From an uncultured Enterorhabdus sp. (GTDB taxonomy: Bacteria > Actinomycetota > Coriobacteriia > Coriobacteriales > Eggerthellaceae): DNA of 25,686 nucleotides. This document shows, one piece after another, positions 1-6,726 of the stretch. A program made the translations under genes and the position numbers. Where the stretch lies: assembly GCA_947645965.1 (NCBI GenBank), contig CANSES010000014.1:1-25686 (forward strand), in the 5' to 3' direction. Each line of letters opens with the position of its first letter. Positions within the stretch are counted from its first letter, which is position 1. The notes below the pieces were generated by a model that did no database searches, was not told the origin of the DNA, and saw only the letters and a list, made by a program, of their open reading frames with translations.

Positions 1-459
1 AAGGGCGGCGAGGGCGGCCTGGCCCTGGCCGACGAGGTGGTGGCCCTCTGCGAGAACGGGGATGAGGCCGGCCGCTCGGCCGAGACCTTCGCGTTCTCCT
101 ATGAGGACGACCTGTCCATCGCCGAGAAGATCGAGGCCATCGCCAAGCGCGTCTACCGGGCCGACGGCGTGGTGTTCGAGCCCGCAGCTCAGAAAGAGAT
201 CGCGCAGTTGGAGGCTCTGGGCTTCGGTAACATGCCCGTGTGCATGGCCAAGACCCAGTACTCGTTCAGCGACGATGCCACGAAGCTCGGCGCCCCCCGC
301 GACTTCACCGTCACGGTGCGCCAGGTGAAGGTGTCCGCCGGCGCCGGCTTCATCGTGGCCCTCACCGGTTCCATCATGACCATGCCCGGCCTGGGCAAGG
401 CTCCGGCCGCCCACAAGATCGACGTGCTGGAGGACGGCACCATCACGGGCCTGTTCTAA
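1..459 (+). CDS. fhs: Formate-tetrahydrofolate ligase, C-terminal part (5' truncated by window edge)
   Basis: The frame is open from the first base and ends at TAA 457-459, leaving 152 C-terminal residues of a protein usually about 550 residues long. The visible start [14 protein letters not shown] and the end, with [15 protein letters not shown] followed by a short acidic tail, match the end of formate-tetrahydrofolate ligase. This family joins formate to tetrahydrofolate with ATP to give 10-formyl-THF in the cytoplasm. The ATP-binding N-terminal part lies outside the window. The two following genes (fchA, folD) encode the next steps of the same pathway, but a terminator directly after this gene shows they are not simply read through from it. 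Confidence 0.95.
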   Translation, partial: KGGEGGLALADEVVALCENGDEAGRSAETFAFSYEDDLSIAEKIEAIAKRVYRADGVVFEPAAQKEIAQLEALGFGNMPVCMAKTQYSFSDDATKLGAPRDFTVTVRQVKVSAGAGFIVALTGSIMTMPGLGKAPAAHKIDVLEDGTITGLF

Positions 460-485
460 ACTGACCGAAACGCCTTGCAATGGAG

Positions 486-521
486 AAGGCCCGCAGCTTC
501 AAGTTGCGGGCCTTATTTGTT
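486..521 (+). terminator. Rho-independent terminator of fhs
   Basis: A perfect 10-bp stem pairs AAGGCCCGCA (486-495) with TGCGGGCCTT (505-514) around a 9-nt loop, followed by the T-rich stretch ATTTGTT. It begins 26 nt after the fhs stop codon. It is the clearest intrinsic terminator in the left half of the window and separates fhs from fchA. Confidence 0.88.
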
Positions 522-529
522 GCTAGAAT
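521..529 (+). promoter_or_regulatory. Extended -10 promoter for fchA-folD
   Basis: TGCTAGAAT carries the TGn extension and a TAGAAT -10 hexamer (524-529) immediately after the fhs terminator. The expected transcription start is about 536, giving a leader of about 38 nt to the fchA start. No convincing -35 hexamer is visible, which extended -10 promoters can tolerate. The position between terminator and gene supports the call. Confidence 0.5.
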
Positions 530-573
530 GACGGGCGCTGACCGTGCGCGACCGCTCAAAGGGAGGAACGAAT

Positions 574-1188
574 ATGATCGACACTGAGTTCATCGAGGCG
601 CTGGCGTCGAAGGCGCCGACGCCGGGCGGGGGCGGGGCGAGCGCCTACGCGGGGGCGCTGGCGAGCGCTCTGGCCTCCATGGTGGGCAACCTGACCGTGG
701 GGAAGAAGAAGTACGCGGCGGTGGAAGAGCCCATGCAGGCCGAGCTGCTGGCTTTGGAGGCCACGCGCCTGCGCCTGCTGGAGCTGATCGACGGCGACGC
801 GGCGGCCTTCGCGCCGCTGGCGGCGGCCTATGGCATGGCCCGCGATACCGATGAGGCCGCAGAGGCCCAACGGCAGGCCCTGCAGGCGGCCCTCGTGGGC
901 GCCTGCGAGGTGCCCCTTCAGATTATGGAGCAGTGCGTGCAGGTGATCGAGTCCTGCGTGTTCATGGCCAAGCACGGCTCGGTGCTGGCGGTGTCCGATG
1001 CCGGGGCGGCTGTGGTATTGGCGAAGGCGGCGCTCTTGGCGGCCAGCCTGAACGTGCGCATCAACATCGGCTCCATGGCCGACGAGGCCCGTGCGACCGC
1101 CTACCGAGATCGGATGGAGGACCTCATCGCCGCGGGCAGCGCCCTGGCCGACGACGTGTACGCCGATGTGGTGGAAAGGCTCGGATAA
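574..1188 (+). CDS. fchA: Methenyltetrahydrofolate cyclohydrolase (cyclodeaminase family)
   Basis: The 204-residue protein belongs to the formiminotransferase-cyclodeaminase family. The N-terminus IDTEFIEALASKAPTPGGGG has the conserved PTPGGG turn of the folate-binding region, followed by ASAYAGALASALASMVGNLT and an all-helical body ending in a DMEDLIAAG-like helix. It interconverts 5,10-methenyl-THF and 10-formyl-THF, the step between Fhs and FolD. Start: ATG 574 follows GGGAGG (561-566); an in-frame GTG at 544 has no ribosome-binding site. The gene overlaps folD by one base (TAATG), so the two are translationally coupled. The neighbouring FolD seems to lack cyclohydrolase residues, so this enzyme probably carries that activity alone. 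Confidence 0.92.
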   Translation: MIDTEFIEALASKAPTPGGGGASAYAGALASALASMVGNLTVGKKKYAAVEEPMQAELLALEATRLRLLELIDGDAAAFAPLAAAYGMARDTDEAAEAQRQALQAALVGACEVPLQIMEQCVQVIESCVFMAKHGSVLAVSDAGAAVVLAKAALLAASLNVRINIGSMADEARATAYRDRMEDLIAAGSALADDVYADVVERLG

Positions 1189-2057
1189 TGGCGAAGCTGC
1201 TGACCGGTAAAGAGGTGTCGTCGGCCCTTTGGGAGAACCTGATGCCGCGCATCGACCGTCTGCGGGCGGCGGGGGTGGCGCCGACGCTGGCCATCGTGCG
1301 CGTGGGGGAGCGTCCCGACGATCTGTCCTACGAGCGCACCGCCACCAAGCGCGCCGATACCCTCGGCATCGCCGTGCGCCGCTTCGAGCTACCGGCCGAC
1401 GCTACCCAGGCCCAACTGGAAGAGGTCATCGATTGCGTGAACGCCGACGGGGCCATCCACGGCTGCCTGCTGTTCCGCCCCCTGCCCGCTTCCATGGACG
1501 AGCGGGCCGTCTGCGACCGGTTGGCGCCGGAGAAGGACATCGACGGCATCGGCTCGGCATCGCTGGCCGGCGTGTTCGCCGACACGGGGGAGGGCTTCCC
1601 GCCCGCCACGGCCCAGGCCTGCCTGGAAACCCTGGACTTCTACGGCATTCCCGTGGAGGGGCGGCGGGTGGTGGTGCTCGGCCGCAGCTTGGTGATCGGG
1701 CGTCCGGTGTCCATGATGCTGCTGGCCCGCCACGCCACGGTGACCCTGGCCCATTCTCGCACCGAGGACGCGGCGGCCCACACCCGCGAGGCCGACATCG
1801 TGGTGTGCGCCACGGGCCGCGCCCGGGCCTTCGGCCCGGAGTTCTTCGCGCCCGGCCAGACGGTGCTTGATGTGGGCATCAACTTCGACGCCGACGGCAA
1901 CCTCTGCGGGGACGTGGACTTCGATGCCGTGGAACCGCTGCTCGGCCCCGCGGGCGCCATCACCCCGGTGCCCCGGGGTCTCGGCGGTGTCACCACCAGC
2001 GTCACCATGGCCCACGTCGTGCGGGCGGCGGAGGCGTCCTTGCGTCCGCGCGGCTAA
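1188..2057 (+). CDS. folD: Methylenetetrahydrofolate dehydrogenase, FolD family, probably monofunctional
   Basis: A 289-residue FolD-family protein. The N-terminal catalytic domain contains VRVGERPDDLSYERTATKR (about residues 37-55) and PEKDIDGIG. The C-terminal Rossmann domain contains VVVLGRSLVIGRPVSMMLL and ends near TPVPRGLGGVTTSVTMAH. It oxidises methylene-THF to methenyl-THF with NAD(P). Aligned without gaps to E. coli FolD from memory, the catalytic Tyr is kept (Y48). The essential Lys falls on A52, and the Gln of the VQLPLP motif is F96 in LLFRPLP. Both are needed for cyclohydrolase activity, so this protein is probably a dehydrogenase only. The start overlaps the fchA stop codon. Confidence 0.92.
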   Translation: MAKLLTGKEVSSALWENLMPRIDRLRAAGVAPTLAIVRVGERPDDLSYERTATKRADTLGIAVRRFELPADATQAQLEEVIDCVNADGAIHGCLLFRPLPASMDERAVCDRLAPEKDIDGIGSASLAGVFADTGEGFPPATAQACLETLDFYGIPVEGRRVVVLGRSLVIGRPVSMMLLARHATVTLAHSRTEDAAAHTREADIVVCATGRARAFGPEFFAPGQTVLDVGINFDADGNLCGDVDFDAVEPLLGPAGAITPVPRGLGGVTTSVTMAHVVRAAEASLRPRG

Positions 2058-2095
2058 CCGTTTGTCGATTTGCGGGGCAATGGCGCACGCAGGGG

Positions 2096-2144
2096 CTTCT
2101 TCTCGTGAAATGATGTGTCCTTCACAGATATTCGCGAGAAGGAG
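2096..2144 (+). promoter_or_regulatory. mRNA hairpin covering the ribosome-binding site of the formate channel gene
   Basis: CTTCTTCTCGTGAA (2096-2109) pairs continuously with TTCGCGAGAAGGAG (2131-2144): 14 base pairs, two of them G-U, around a 21-nt loop. The 3' arm contains the Shine-Dalgarno sequence AAGGAG (2139-2144) of the gene starting at 2151. No T-run follows, so it does not look like a terminator. A cis-acting switch on translation of the channel is the simplest reading; the signal sensed is unknown. Confidence 0.6.
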
Positions 2145-2150
2145 AGCGCC

Positions 2151-2975
2151 ATGCCCATCTTCAGCCCCACCGAGATCACCGACAATTATATGAAGGCATC
2201 CGTGGGGAAGGCGGAATCCCCCGCGTGGCGCCTCTTTATCTTGGCCGTGGCCGCGGGCCTGCTCATCGGTCTGGGCGGCGTCACCTCGTCCACGGCGGCC
2301 CACGGCCTCGATAACGCCGGCATGGTGCGCCTGGTGTCGGGCCTCATCTTCCCCGTGGGTCTCATGATGGTCATTCTCATGGGCACCGAGCTGTTCACGG
2401 GCAACGCCCTCATGATCACGGCGGCCCTGGACGGCCGCATCACCTGGGCGCGGCTCGCGCGTAACTGGGCCATTGTGTTCGTCGGCAACCTCGTGGGCGC
2501 TGTGGCCCTGGCCGCCTGTATGGCGTTCTTCGGTCAGCTGAACATCGGCGGGGGCGATTTAGCCGTGTACACCGCCATGGTGGGCGCGGCGAAGAACAAC
2601 ATGCCCTGGATGAACGCTTTCATGCTGGGCGTGTTCTGCAACCTCATGGTGTGCATCGCTGTGTACCAGGCCAACACGGCCCAGGACACGGCGGGGCGCA
2701 TCCTCGGCATCTTCTTCCCCATCATGGGCTTTGTGCTGGCCGGTTTCGAGCACTGCGTGGCCGACATGTACTACGTGCCCGCGGGCATCTTCGCCTACCT
2801 GAACCCGGCCTATACAGGCATGATCGACGCGGCGGGCGTGAATACGGCCGTGCTCACCTTCGGGCAGTTCATCACGGCGAACCTCATTCCCGTCACCCTG
2901 GGCAACATCGTGGGCGGCGTGTTGGTGGGCCTCACTATGTACGCGTGCCACCGCACCAAGGCGAAGAAGGACTAA
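2151..2975 (+). CDS. Formate/nitrite transporter family channel, likely formate
   Basis: The 274-residue protein has the FNT fold: an N-terminal amphipathic start (MPIFSPTEITDNYMKAS) and about six membrane helices. Signature segments are GTELFTGNALMI, FMLGVFCNLMVCIAVYQA and GFEHCVADMYYVP. The His of the GFEHC segment corresponds to the central pore histidine of FocA. These pentameric inner-membrane channels pass formate, nitrite or similar small anions. The formate-tetrahydrofolate genes upstream favour formate; nitrite or hydrosulfide cannot be excluded. Start: ATG 2151 has AAGGAG at 5-6 nt spacing. An upstream in-frame GTG at 2115 sits in the loop of the leader hairpin and lacks a ribosome site. 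No clear terminator follows; the 169 nt up to tsaE hold only a weak CTCCGG/CCGGAG inverted repeat. Confidence 0.88.
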   Translation: MPIFSPTEITDNYMKASVGKAESPAWRLFILAVAAGLLIGLGGVTSSTAAHGLDNAGMVRLVSGLIFPVGLMMVILMGTELFTGNALMITAALDGRITWARLARNWAIVFVGNLVGAVALAACMAFFGQLNIGGGDLAVYTAMVGAAKNNMPWMNAFMLGVFCNLMVCIAVYQANTAQDTAGRILGIFFPIMGFVLAGFEHCVADMYYVPAGIFAYLNPAYTGMIDAAGVNTAVLTFGQFITANLIPVTLGNIVGGVLVGLTMYACHRTKAKKD

Positions 2976-3132
2976 GGGTCGCGAAGGCGGTGGACACTGG
3001 AGGCAAAGGGCTCCGGACGCAAGGGACGCCGGAGGTGAAGGCTGCCAGTTCGCTCCGTCGAACGAATTCGTAAGGAATGTGGGTAATCTGGTCAAGTTCG
3101 GCCATCCGCGCCAGTCGCCGGCGGCTGCGGCG

Positions 3133-3138
3133 TATGAT
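3133..3138 (+). promoter_or_regulatory. -10 element for a probably leaderless tsaE transcript
   Basis: TATGAT lies six bases upstream of the tsaE ATG at 3145. Transcription would normally start 6-8 nt after the hexamer, that is on or beside the A of the start codon. No Shine-Dalgarno sequence precedes the ATG, which agrees with leaderless translation. No -35 match is evident. Confidence 0.5.
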
Positions 3139-3144
3139 AGGGCC

Positions 3145-3657
3145 ATGGCAAACGGACTGACATACCAGCGCACCACATCAACCCCCGAGGCGACCAAGCA
3201 GCTGGCCTCCACGCTGGCGCCCTATCTGCATCCGGGCGATGTGGTGGTGCTCGACGGCGATCTGGGGGCGGGGAAGACCCAGTTCGTGCAGGGCGTGGCC
3301 GCCGCGCTCGGCGTGCGCACGCCGGTGACCAGTCCCACCTTCAACATTCTGCTGGAGTACGGCGAGGGCCGCATTCCGGTGTACCACTACGATCTGTATC
3401 GTTTGGACGATCGCTTCCAGCTGGAGGACATCGATTACTACAGCGCCATCGACGGCGATGGCGACGGGGTGGCCTTCGTGGAATGGGCCGAGAAGTTCCC
3501 CGAGGACATGCCCTACGACTATCTGGAGCTGACCGTGACCGTGGAGCCCGAGGGCGCGCGGCGCATCGTGGCCCATTCTTACGGCTCCCGGTCGCGCCAG
3601 CTGCTCTGCGTGTGGGCCAACGACTCCAAGTCGCGCCTGGGAAAGTGCCAGCTGTAG
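3145..3657 (+). CDS. tsaE: tRNA t6A biosynthesis ATPase TsaE
   Basis: A 170-residue P-loop protein with the ordered TsaE motifs: Walker A GDLGAGKT, the switch [18 protein letters not shown] and VEWAEKFP. TsaE binds and hydrolyses ATP in the cytoplasmic TsaB-TsaD-TsaE complex that attaches threonylcarbamoyl to A37 of ANN-decoding tRNAs. The two partner proteins are encoded as one fusion directly downstream. Start: ATG 3145 is chosen because homologous sequence begins just after it. The in-frame GTG at 3079 would add 22 residues of unrelated sequence. The C-terminal tail after the family domain (about 30 residues, ending KSRLGKCQL) is longer than usual. Confidence 0.92.
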   Translation: MANGLTYQRTTSTPEATKQLASTLAPYLHPGDVVVLDGDLGAGKTQFVQGVAAALGVRTPVTSPTFNILLEYGEGRIPVYHYDLYRLDDRFQLEDIDYYSAIDGDGDGVAFVEWAEKFPEDMPYDYLELTVTVEPEGARRIVAHSYGSRSRQLLCVWANDSKSRLGKCQL

Positions 3658-3687
3658 GTTCTCTGTTTGCGCGCCAGCCGTTCCGAA

Positions 3688-3775
3688 GCGACCGAAATCA
3701 CGTTTGAGCGAGCCTTGTGAGGGCTTCGGCGCCCTTTTTCGGGGCGAAACCTCGCTCAAACGTGCCTGCGGTCGC
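3688..3775 (+). repeat. 88-nt imperfect inverted-repeat element between tsaE and the tsaB fusion
   Basis: Two 25-nt arms face each other. The left arm has GCGACCG (3688-3694), a 4-nt break and CACGTTTGAGCGAG (3699-3712). The right arm has CTCGCTCAAACGTG (3751-3764), a 4-nt break and CGGTCGC (3769-3775). That gives 21 perfect pairs with a symmetric 4-by-4 internal loop. A small hairpin plus T-run sits in the centre. Size and form resemble REPIN-like or very small MITE-like elements, but no target-site duplication is visible and only one copy lies in this window. Confidence 0.7.
3720..3739 (+). terminator. Terminator-like hairpin inside the inverted repeat
   Basis: AGGGC (3720-3724) pairs with GCCCT (3731-3735) across a TTCGGC loop, and five T's run from 3735 to 3739. 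The stem is short, but the TTCG-type loop and T-run fit an intrinsic terminator for tsaE. Formation of the larger 88-nt stem around it would still leave this inner hairpin possible. Confidence 0.5.
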
Positions 3776-3843
3776 GCCCACCCTCGCCCAACCGTCATTT
3801 CAGTCGTTTTTCGAGCGCCTGGGGCACGCGGGACTTCCTGCGG

Positions 3844-3849
3844 TAAAAT
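3844..3849 (+). promoter_or_regulatory. Candidate -10 for the tsaB-rimI-tsaD fusion
   Basis: TAAAAT lies 37 nt upstream of the GTG start, leaving a short leader with the ribosome-binding site AGGAAGG (3874-3880). No good -35 is seen. It follows the terminator-like hairpin, so a separate promoter here makes sense. Confidence 0.35.
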
Positions 3850-3886
3850 ACGCAGGTTCGCTATTGCCGCTTCAGGAAGGCTTCCC

Positions 3887-6442
3887 GTGGATACTGCGCG
3901 CCCCTTTGTTCTCGCTTTCGATACCGCCAACGAGGTTATCGCCCTTGGTCTGGGGAAGCTGTGCCCCGAGACGGCCACGGTGGAGCCGGTGGCCTGCGCG
4001 GAAGTGGAGGCGCGGCGGGCGTCGAACACCCAGCTGGTGCCGCGCATCGATGGGCTGTGTGCCGAGGCCGGCGTGGCTCGCGAGGAGATCGGCTGCGTGT
4101 GCGTGGGCCGCGGTCCCGGGTCGTTCACCGGCGTGCGCATCGCCCTGGCCTGCGCTAAGGGCATCGCGAGCGCCCTGGAAGTGGGACTCGTGGGCGTCTC
4201 GTCGCTGGACGGGGTGGCCTGGGCCGCCTGGGCGGCCGGGGTGCGCGGCATGGGTGCGGTGGTAGCCGATGCCATGCGCAAGGAGGTATATCCCGTGCAG
4301 TTCTCGCTGACCGACGGCGGTGCGCTGCGCCTGACGGCCGATCGCGTGGTGAAGGCCGAGGTGGCGGCGACCGAGCTGGCCGAGGGCGGCCCGCTGGATT
4401 TCGTGACGGGCGACGGGCTGCGCAAGTACGCTGACTTGTTCGCGGGCGTGGCGCCGCTGCTGCCCGAGGCCCAGTGGACGCCCACGGGCGCGGGACTGCT
4501 GCGGGCGCTGCAGGCGGCGTGGCAGGCCGGGGAATGCGATCCGCTGGATGCGGTGCGCCATGATCCGGGGTTGCTGCTGCCCGTGTACACGCGCCTGTCC
4601 GATGCCGAGGAGAACGAGCGGGTGTGGCTGGCTCAGGCGGTGGACACGCTGGCGGGCAAGCGCGGGTCGAAGCATGTGACGATGAACGATACGGCCATTG
4701 CGAACGCCCGGGCCAACGGCGAGGGCATCGCCTACAAGCCCCTGGACGCGCGCCATGTGGGCGCGGTGGCGGCCCTGGAGGCCCGGGTCATGGGCTCGGA
4801 TGCGTGGAATGAGGCGCTGGTGGCCGATGAGCTGGGCCGCGCCGATCGCGTGTGGTGGGCGGCCTATGCCGCTGATCCGAAGATGCCCCTGACTGCCGAT
4901 GCGCCTCTGGTGGGCTATGCCGGCGGCTGGGTGGTCGATGGCGACGTGCAGATTCTGAAGGTGGGGGTGGATCCCGCGTGGCGCCGCCACGGCATCGCCC
5001 GCGTGCTGCTGGCTCGCGTGGCCGATGACGCGCGCAATTTGGGCGCCCGTACCTGCTCGCTGGAAGTGCGCGCGGCCAACGCCGGCGCCCAGGCATTGTA
5101 CGAGGCGCTGGGCTTTACGGCCCTGGGCCAGCGCCCGCGCTACTATTCCGACGGCGAAGACGCCGTGATCATGACCGGCCCCTTGCCCACCATGGCGCTG
5201 CCGATGGTGGGCAACGGCGGGACGACGGCAGCTAGCGTTGTCGCGCCTGCGGCCGAGGCGAGCGCGGGCGGGCTGAAGCCCGCCCCTACGGAGGATGGGC
5301 TGGGGGCCACCGCCTCGGCAGCTGCCATGCGGCCGCTCATCCTTGCTATCGAGTCGTCTTGCGATGAGACGGCTGCTGCGGTCATCGACGGCGAGGGCGT
5401 GCTGCGCTCGGACATAGTGGCCTCGCAGGTGGACTACCATGCGCGCTTCGGCGGCGTGGTGCCCGAGATCGCCAGCCGCAAGCACATCGAGGCCATCTGC
5501 GGCGTATGCGATGAGGCGTTGGATGCGGCTGCTGCCTCGCTGGCGGCGAATGGCGAAGGGGCTGCGGGGGCAGCGGCGGTCGCCCCAACTACCCCGTCCG
5601 CCGAGAGTGAACAGGACGCGCGACCGCGTCTGCGCTGGCGCGATCTGGATGCCGTGGCGGTGACCTACGCGCCGGGGCTCGTGGGGGCGCTCGTGGTGGG
5701 CGTGGCCTTCGCCAAGGGCGCGGCCTGGGGCGCCGATATTCCCTTCATCGTGGTGAACCATCTGGAAGGCCATCTGTACGCCAACAAGATCGGCCTGGAC
5801 GACTTCGCGCCGCCGGCCGTGGTGTCGCTGGTGTCCGGCGGCAACACCATGCTCGTGTTCATGGCCGATTGGGGCGACTACCGCGTGCTCGGCGCCACCA
5901 TCGACGACGCGGTGGGGGAGGCTTTCGACAAGGTGGCCAAGGCTCTGGGCCTGGGATATCCCGGCGGCCCAGTGGTGTCGAAGTTCGCGGCAGAGGGCGA
6001 CCCGGCGGCCATTCCCTTCCCGCGGGCCATGCTGCATTCGGGGGACCTGCGCTTCTCGCTGTCGGGCCTGAAGACCGCCGTGGTCACCTACATCAACGGC
6101 GAGCGGGCCGCTGGTCGGGAGCTGAACGTGCCCGACATCTGCGCCAGCTTCACCGCTGCGGTAGTGGACGTTCAGGTGGCGAAGGCCCGCGCCGCCTTGG
6201 AAGAGACCGGAGCGCCGACGTTCTGCCTGGGCGGCGGGGTGGCGGCCAATCCTGCGTTGCGGGCCGCCTACGAGCAGATGTGTGCTGAGATGGGCGTGCG
6301 TCTGGTGATGCCGCCGCTGTCCGCCTGCGGCGACAACGCGGGCATGATCGCCGAGGTAGCCCTGGATCGCTACCGCGCTGGCAAGTTCGCCCCCCTCGAC
6401 ACCGACGCCCTCGCCCACGGCGACCTGGAAGTGCCCTACTAG
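3887..6442 (+). CDS. tsaD: TsaB-RimI-TsaD triple fusion: tRNA threonylcarbamoyl transferase and protein N-acetyltransferase
   Basis: One 851-residue frame joins three enzymes. Residues 1-265 are TsaB (FVLAFDTANEVIALGLG, GRGPGSFTGVRIALACAKG). Residues 266 to about 430 are a RimI-type GNAT domain (VDPAWRRHGIARVLL, LEVRAANAGAQALYEALGF) that acetylates the S18 N-terminus in model bacteria. A low-complexity linker follows. Residues 481-851 are TsaD (LAIESSCDETAAAV, metal-ligand motif HLEGH, LVSGGNTML, LSACGDNAG). TsaB and TsaD form the t6A transferase with TsaE, encoded upstream. Start GTG 3887 follows AGGAAGG; the frame is open further upstream without family similarity. Internal ATGs at 4682 and 5327 mark the domain starts but have no clear ribosome-binding sites. 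TsaD carries an Ala-rich insertion of about 35 residues near codons 545-585. Confidence 0.93.
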   Translation: MDTARPFVLAFDTANEVIALGLGKLCPETATVEPVACAEVEARRASNTQLVPRIDGLCAEAGVAREEIGCVCVGRGPGSFTGVRIALACAKGIASALEVGLVGVSSLDGVAWAAWAAGVRGMGAVVADAMRKEVYPVQFSLTDGGALRLTADRVVKAEVAATELAEGGPLDFVTGDGLRKYADLFAGVAPLLPEAQWTPTGAGLLRALQAAWQAGECDPLDAVRHDPGLLLPVYTRLSDAEENERVWLAQAVDTLAGKRGSKHVTMNDTAIANARANGEGIAYKPLDARHVGAVAALEARVMGSDAWNEALVADELGRADRVWWAAYAADPKMPLTADAPLVGYAGGWVVDGDVQILKVGVDPAWRRHGIARVLLARVADDARNLGARTCSLEVRAANAGAQALYEALGFTALGQRPRYYSDGEDAVIMTGPLPTMALPMVGNGGTTAASVVAPAAEASAGGLKPAPTEDGLGATASAAAMRPLILAIESSCDETAAAVIDGEGVLRSDIVASQVDYHARFGGVVPEIASRKHIEAICGVCDEALDAAAASLAANGEGAAGAAAVAPTTPSAESEQDARPRLRWRDLDAVAVTYAPGLVGALVVGVAFAKGAAWGADIPFIVVNHLEGHLYANKIGLDDFAPPAVVSLVSGGNTMLVFMADWGDYRVLGATIDDAVGEAFDKVAKALGLGYPGGPVVSKFAAEGDPAAIPFPRAMLHSGDLRFSLSGLKTAVVTYINGERAAGRELNVPDICASFTAAVVDVQVAKARAALEETGAPTFCLGGGVAANPALRAAYEQMCAEMGVRLVMPPLSACGDNAGMIAEVALDRYRAGKFAPLDTDALAHGDLEVPY
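5266..5285 (+). repeat. Short GGGCGGGCT/AGCCCGCCC palindrome inside the fusion gene linker
   Basis: Perfect 9-nt arms GGGCGGGCT (5266-5274) and AGCCCGCCC (5277-5285) are separated by GA and followed by CCTACGG. A sibling with the same arms sits in an intergenic region at 15115-15136. Here it is translated as GGLKPAP within the RimI-TsaD linker. It looks like a dispersed REP-type palindrome that landed in frame in a tolerant linker. Confidence 0.7.
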
Positions 6443-6469
6443 CGCTCTGTTGGTACGGAGCGTCTCTGC

Positions 6470-6495
6470 CGCGGGCGGTCTTTGGGCCGCCTGCG
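6470..6495 (+). terminator. Possible terminator after the tsaD fusion
   Basis: CGCGGGCGG (6470-6478) pairs with CCGCCTGCG (6487-6495), nine pairs with one G-U, around an 8-nt loop. The following sequence (ATCTTAAT) has only a weak T content, so termination efficiency is uncertain. Confidence 0.4.
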
Positions 6496-6497
6496 AT

Positions 6498-6562
6498 CTT
6501 AATACTCCCTTAATGTCCGCGGGGGAACCTTAAGGGCGTCTTTAGGCTTCTTTTCCTATGCT
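6498..6562 (+). promoter_or_regulatory. kdpFABC promoter with phased CTTAA boxes (candidate KdpE site)
   Basis: CTTAAT occurs at 6498 and 6509, exactly 11 bp apart, and CTTAAG at 6529, about two helical turns on. Tandem boxes with 10-11 bp phasing are typical for OmpR/PhoB-type regulators such as KdpE, encoded downstream. A -10 candidate TATGCT (6557-6562) follows without a consensus -35, as expected for an activated promoter. The kdpF start is at 6634. The assignment of KdpE to these boxes is inference. Confidence 0.5.
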
Positions 6563-6633
6563 GGCTGACGTGGGCGAGCGTGGCTCGCTCGGTGAATCGG
6601 CGGCCCCTTGGGGGTCTGGTGAAAGGAAGCGTC

Positions 6634-6726
6634 ATGGCTGTGGTGACGACGATTGTGGGCCTTCTGGCCCTGGCCGCCATGGGTTATCTGGCGGTGCTGC
6701 TGCTCGGCGGCGGTGAGCGGCGATGA
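6634..6726 (+). CDS. kdpF: Potassium-transporting ATPase small subunit KdpF
   Basis: A 30-residue, single-helix membrane peptide (MAVVTTIVGLLALAAMGYLAVLLLGGGERR). Size, the hydrophobic core with Gly-Tyr in the middle, and its place just before kdpA are those of KdpF, which stabilises the KdpABC complex. AAAGGAAG (about 6622-6629) provides the ribosome-binding site. The stop overlaps the kdpA start (ATGA), so translation is coupled. Confidence 0.88.
   Translation: MAVVTTIVGLLALAAMGYLAVLLLGGGERR

Noticed and set aside
2115..2150. GTG 2115 as start of the formate channel
   Set aside because: No Shine-Dalgarno sequence precedes it and it lies in the loop of the leader hairpin; ATG 2151 has AAGGAG and matches the usual FNT N-terminus.
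3704..3886. N-terminal extension of the TsaB fusion from TTG 3704
   Set aside because: It would translate the inverted-repeat element and its T-run, and TsaB similarity begins only after GTG 3887, which has a good ribosome-binding site.
3872..6418. Minus-strand open frame of 848 codons opposite the TsaB-RimI-TsaD fusion
   Set aside because: Mirrors the coding strand's third-position GC; low-complexity His/Gly/Arg translation with no domain.
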